From contig NZ_JADKPT010000007.1 of assembly GCF_015351595.1 (NCBI RefSeq), positions 124,001-188,000 on the forward strand: a stretch of 64,000 bases of DNA. The letters run 5' to 3'. The notes beneath the pieces were generated by a model. The model worked only from the letters and a program-made list of their open reading frames with translations. It had not been told where the DNA came from and ran no database searches. A program made the position numbers and the translations under genes. This stretch comes from Flavobacterium sp. LC2016-12 (GTDB lineage Bacteria > Bacteroidota > Bacteroidia > Flavobacteriales > Flavobacteriaceae). Within the stretch, counting starts at the first letter, position 1; the number at the start of each line of letters is the position of its first letter. Shown piece by piece: positions 61,009 through 64,000 of this stretch.

Positions 61009-62622
61009 ATGAAAATGACAGCTGAAGCATTAAGACAAAAAGTGGGACAATTCTTTTTTCCCGCAGTTTTCATCAACGATACCGAAGAAAATATTCAGGA
61101 AACCGAACGTTTAATAAAAGAACACAATATTGGCGGACTGACTTTTTTTCACAGCCGTGCGAGCGCGGCAACAAATTATGAAAGCAAGAAAAAGGTTGTT
61201 TTTAATGATGACAGTTATCAAAAAATAAAAGAACTTATTGTTCGTTACCAAAAGTCTGCTTCTACTCCCCTTTTAATCAGCATTGATGCCGAATGGGGTT
61301 TAGCCATGCGCATCGAAAAAACACCGCAATATCCGTACGCCATTACACTTGGCGCTTTGCCGGAAAGTAAATCGGAGTTGGTTTACGAAGTTGGAAAACA
61401 AATTGGTTTAGACTTAAAAGCAGCCGGAATTCATTATAATTTATCGCCTTTGGCAGACATCAACAACAATCCGAATAATCCGGTTATTGGTTATCGTTCT
61501 TTTGGTGAAAACAAAGAAAAAGTAGCCAATTTTGCTGTTGAATATTTAAACGGAATGTCAGAAGTTGGTGTTTTAGGCTGTCTGAAACATTTTCCCGGAC
61601 ACGGAAATACCAGTGTCGATTCGCATTTAGGACTACCGGTTTTAAAAGAAACTTTAGAAGAATTATTAGAAAACGAGTTATATCCGTTCATCAAAGGAAT
61701 CGAAAATAATGTTGATTCGATTATGATTGGACATTTGGCCGTTCCGAGTTTAAATGACGGAAAAGATACTTCGGCAACTTTATCAAAAGCGGTTATTCAG
61801 GATCTTTTGCGTGAGAAATTGGGTTATGATGGTTTGGTTATTTCTGATGCCTTGAACATGCACAGCGTTTCTAAATTGTACGAAACAAAAGGCGATTTAG
61901 AATGGGAAGCGTTCAACGCCGGAAACGATGTTTTGTGTTTCGCCGAAAATGTTCCCGAAGGAATTGAGGCGATTCTTAAAAATGCTTCACCGGAAAGAAT
62001 TGAAGAAAGCTTCAACAGAATCATGAAAGCCAAGAAAAAAGTTGGAATCTTATCTGAAAACAACTTTACTTCGGGAGAATTAAACTTCAAAAAAGCAGCC
62101 GAACTAAATTTAGAAATCGCTCAGGATTCCATCACAAAAATCATTGACAATTCAAATACAGAATTGGCTTTTGAAGCGCAGAAAAACAATCAGTTAGCAA
62201 AATTAAGTTTGTACAAAAATGTCGAAAATACTTTCTTCCAAACTATAAATTCAAAATTAGAATCGCCGGAATTTGCTTTTGAAAATTTAGAAGTTTCTGA
62301 TATTTCCAAAATCAAAAAAGAGCTGGAAAATTTCGAAACCATTTTGATTTCCTTATTCGTACCAAAGGCAAAACCAATGAACAATTTCGAAATAAATGAC
62401 GAAGTTTTAGCATTGCTTTCAGAATTGCTTCAAACCAAAAAATGTATTGTTTACGTTTTCGGAAATCCGTATGTTTTACCTATTATTCCGAATCTTTCTA
62501 AGGCTTCAGGACTAATTCAGGTGTATCAGGATTTTGAAGAATTTCAAAAAAATGCAGGAATTCAATTTTTAGAAAATAAAATCTGCAACGGAATTCTTCC
62601 TGTAAATATTGACCTTCAATAA
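61009..62622 (+). CDS. nagZ: Beta-N-acetylhexosaminidase, GH3
   Basis: A 537-residue GH3 enzyme that removes GlcNAc from GlcNAc-anhydroMurNAc in recycling. The start is placed at MKMTAEALRQK (61009), three bases after the GNAT stop. The family signature is KHFPGHGNTSVDSHLGLPVL with the His of the NagZ-specific acid/base loop, and LVISDALNM provides the nucleophile Asp. No signal peptide, so it is cytoplasmic, consistent with a permease and AnmK route. Confidence 0.9.
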   Translation: MKMTAEALRQKVGQFFFPAVFINDTEENIQETERLIKEHNIGGLTFFHSRASAATNYESKKKVVFNDDSYQKIKELIVRYQKSASTPLLISIDAEWGLAMRIEKTPQYPYAITLGALPESKSELVYEVGKQIGLDLKAAGIHYNLSPLADINNNPNNPVIGYRSFGENKEKVANFAVEYLNGMSEVGVLGCLKHFPGHGNTSVDSHLGLPVLKETLEELLENELYPFIKGIENNVDSIMIGHLAVPSLNDGKDTSATLSKAVIQDLLREKLGYDGLVISDALNMHSVSKLYETKGDLEWEAFNAGNDVLCFAENVPEGIEAILKNASPERIEESFNRIMKAKKKVGILSENNFTSGELNFKKAAELNLEIAQDSITKIIDNSNTELAFEAQKNNQLAKLSLYKNVENTFFQTINSKLESPEFAFENLEVSDISKIKKELENFETILISLFVPKAKPMNNFEINDEVLALLSELLQTKKCIVYVFGNPYVLPIIPNLSKASGLIQVYQDFEEFQKNAGIQFLENKICNGILPVNIDLQ

Positions 62623-62691
62623 CTTACAAAAACACAATTCATAACTATAACTAAATACTATTACTTAATAAATATTTATAATTACATCTTA

Positions 62692-62723
62692 TTGTAAGTA
62701 ACTCTACTTATACCCTACTTTTG
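62692..62723 (+). promoter_or_regulatory. Promoter of the peroxiredoxin gene
   Basis: TTG (62692-62694), 21 bases, TACTTTTG (62716-62723): a near-perfect Bacteroidota promoter ending 36 bases before the ATG. Confidence 0.75.
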
Positions 62724-62759
62724 CACCACAAATAAATTTTTAACTTTAAAACGAATAAG

Positions 62760-63398
62760 ATGTCTTTAGTAGGAAAAAAATTCCCAAGTATTGCAGTAGA
62801 TGCTATCTCAGAAATGGGTGATAACTTAAAAATCAACATTTTTGAAGAAGCAGTAAACAACAACAAAAAAGTATTATTGTTTTGGTACCCAAAAGATTTC
62901 ACTTTTGTATGCCCAACTGAATTACACGCCTTTCAAGCTGCATTACCAGAATTTGAAAAAAGAAATACTATCGTAATTGGAGCTTCATGCGACACAAACG
63001 AAGTTCACTTTGCCTGGTTAAATACTCCAAAAAACAACGGTGGAATCGAAGGTGTAACGTACCCAATCCTAGCGGATACAAACCGTAACTTATCTAACAT
63101 TTTAGGAATTTTAGATATTGATTCTACAGAATACAGCGAAGAAACTGATTCAGTTATCATCGAAGGTTCAAACGTAACTTACAGAGCTACTTACTTAATT
63201 GACGAAACTGGAAAAATCTTCCACGAAAGTGTTAACGATATGCCATTAGGACGTAACGTAAACGAGTACTTACGTATGGTTGACGCTTACACACACATTC
63301 AAACTAAAGGTGAAGTTTGTCCTGCAAACTGGGAAGCTGGTAAAGAAGCTATGTCTGCAGACAGATTAAGTACAGCTGAGTACTTGAGCGCAAACTAA
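62760..63398 (+). CDS. 2-Cys peroxiredoxin (AhpC/Prx1 type)
   Basis: A 212-residue thiol peroxidase that reduces peroxides. The peroxidatic Cys is in PKDFTFVCPTELHAF and the resolving Cys in GEVCPANWEAGKEAM; GNSCDT-like ASCDTNEVHFAWL also fits. Complete for the family. A thioredoxin gene follows on the same strand and may reduce it. Likely highly expressed: strong promoter and codon use. Confidence 0.92.
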   Translation: MSLVGKKFPSIAVDAISEMGDNLKINIFEEAVNNNKKVLLFWYPKDFTFVCPTELHAFQAALPEFEKRNTIVIGASCDTNEVHFAWLNTPKNNGGIEGVTYPILADTNRNLSNILGILDIDSTEYSEETDSVIIEGSNVTYRATYLIDETGKIFHESVNDMPLGRNVNEYLRMVDAYTHIQTKGEVCPANWEAGKEAMSADRLSTAEYLSAN

Positions 63399-63613
63399 TT
63401 TTTTATAAAGGTACAAAGGTTCATAGGTACAGAGTAGCAAAGGTTTTTGCTGCGAATGTTTTACAAAGGTTTTAAAACCTTTGTTCCTTTGAACCTTTGC
63501 TACTTTAAAATTTTTCAAAAACATACAAAGCGAAAGAGCGAAAAAAATAAACGAAGTTTCAAAACCTTTGTTCCTTTGAACCTCTGTCCCTTTGAACCTT
63601 AAAAACAAAACAA
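63399..63613. repeat. Imperfect inverted repeats between peroxiredoxin and thioredoxin
   Basis: Several units of CAAAGGTTCAAAGGAACAAA and its complement (CCTTTGTTCCTTTGAACCTT), at about 63410-63500 and 63560-63600, form a large imperfect palindrome. The same unit type occurs at 37850-37930 and 45450-45485. The gap has no gene. Confidence 0.75.
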
Positions 63614-63922
63614 ATGTTAATCGACTTAAACGAAGATACGTTAGCAGATTTAGTTGCTAAAAACGAAAAAGTAGTAGTACAATATTCAGCTTCATGGTGT
63701 GGAAATTGCCGTATTATGAAACCAAAATTCAAAAAATTAGCAACAGAAAATGAAGCTATCACTTTTGTTTTGGTTGATGCTGAAAATTCTCCGGAATCAA
63801 GAAAATTAGCCAATGTAAGCAACTTGCCTACTTTCGCGACTTTCGTAAACGGACAATTGGTTGGTGAAACTCAAACCAACAAACAAGAAGTTTTAATCGA
63901 CCTGGTAAACGCAATTGCGTAA
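63614..63922 (+). CDS. Thioredoxin-family protein (CGNC)
   Basis: A 102-residue thioredoxin fold with active site SASWCGNCRIMKPKF (CGNC in place of CGPC) and NLPTFATFVNG holding the cis-Pro. No signal peptide: cytoplasmic. Probably the reductant of the peroxiredoxin just upstream. Confidence 0.9.
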   Translation: MLIDLNEDTLADLVAKNEKVVVQYSASWCGNCRIMKPKFKKLATENEAITFVLVDAENSPESRKLANVSNLPTFATFVNGQLVGETQTNKQEVLIDLVNAIA

Positions 63923-64000
63923 ATAGATTTTAGATTTTTAGACTGTTAGATTTTTCGAATCTTTATCTAAAAATCCAATCATCCAACAATCTAATAATCA
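63923..64000. other. Palindromic AT-rich tail
   Basis: TTAGATTTTTAGACTGTTAG and its imperfect complement (AAAAATCCAATCATCCAACA, then ATCTAATAATC) form a long weak hairpin after the thioredoxin gene, probably a terminator. A related TTTTTAGACTGTAGG unit lies near 28812. Confidence 0.5.

Overview
The window is a piece of an AT-rich Bacteroidota chromosome, most likely Flavobacterium or a close relative. The gene set fits this (AmtB, a TilS/DsbD pair, GlcD-like FAD/Fe-S oxidoreductase, AnmK/AmpG/NagZ muropeptide recycling, DUF4349 and Blc lipoproteins), as do promoters of the TTG-N20-TAnnTTTG type, weak Shine-Dalgarno sequences, and families of palindromic intergenic repeats.

Region 1 (about 640-24984) is a 24.3-kb mobile island inserted in comM (yifB). 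The C-terminal part of comM lies at 1-639 and the N-terminal part at 24980-25818; they share only ACATT at the junctions, and joining them restores the reading frame. A large serine recombinase at the left end, with its promoter just inside the junction, is the likely integrase. The right end carries a resolvase, an XRE repressor with three operator-like sites, a VirE/BT4734-type replication protein and a winged-helix protein.

The core of the island (about 3275-18974) looks like an integron cassette array. Nine minus-strand units (single genes or operons) are separated by nine ~95-135-bp imperfect palindromes ending in TAAC-like and GTTA-like motifs. Seven sites share an AT-rich centre and two belong to other families. 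From the head (right) the cassettes carry: a HELAH zinc peptidase; a PIN toxin with an unusual 308-residue partner; a complete type I restriction-modification operon with an embedded GNAT gene; two proteins with HEPN-type RxxxxH motifs; an HNH nuclease; a small unknown protein; a CoiA-like nuclease; and a frameshifted proteasome-like Ntn hydrolase. Directly ahead of the first cassette lies the decayed 3' end of a tyrosine recombinase (19079-19260), where an integron integrase would sit. Next to it, on the plus strand, a promoter drives a ~290-nt hairpin-rich leader followed by an unknown 259-residue protein.

Region 2 (24985-45408) is core genome: Gfo/Idh oxidoreductase, AmtB (with a duplicated 3' end and terminator), DsbD, TilS, PabB, DUF4349, DoxX, Blc, LpdA, an Lrp regulator divergent from a PLP sulfur-amino-acid lyase, an APC permease and a large FAD/Fe-S oxidoreductase.

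Region 3 (45650-55693) is accessory again: a lysozyme plus cysteine-peptidase effector with two lipoproteins (possible immunity), a DUF3800 protein, and a translationally coupled GHKL ATPase / tandem phosphoribosyltransferase-like pair that may be an undescribed conflict system.

Region 4 (55791-64000) is a peptidoglycan-recycling cluster (AnmK, a GH10-like hydrolase, an AmpG-like permease, TPR, GNAT, NagZ) followed by a 2-Cys peroxiredoxin and a thioredoxin. No rRNA, tRNA or CRISPR array was recognised.
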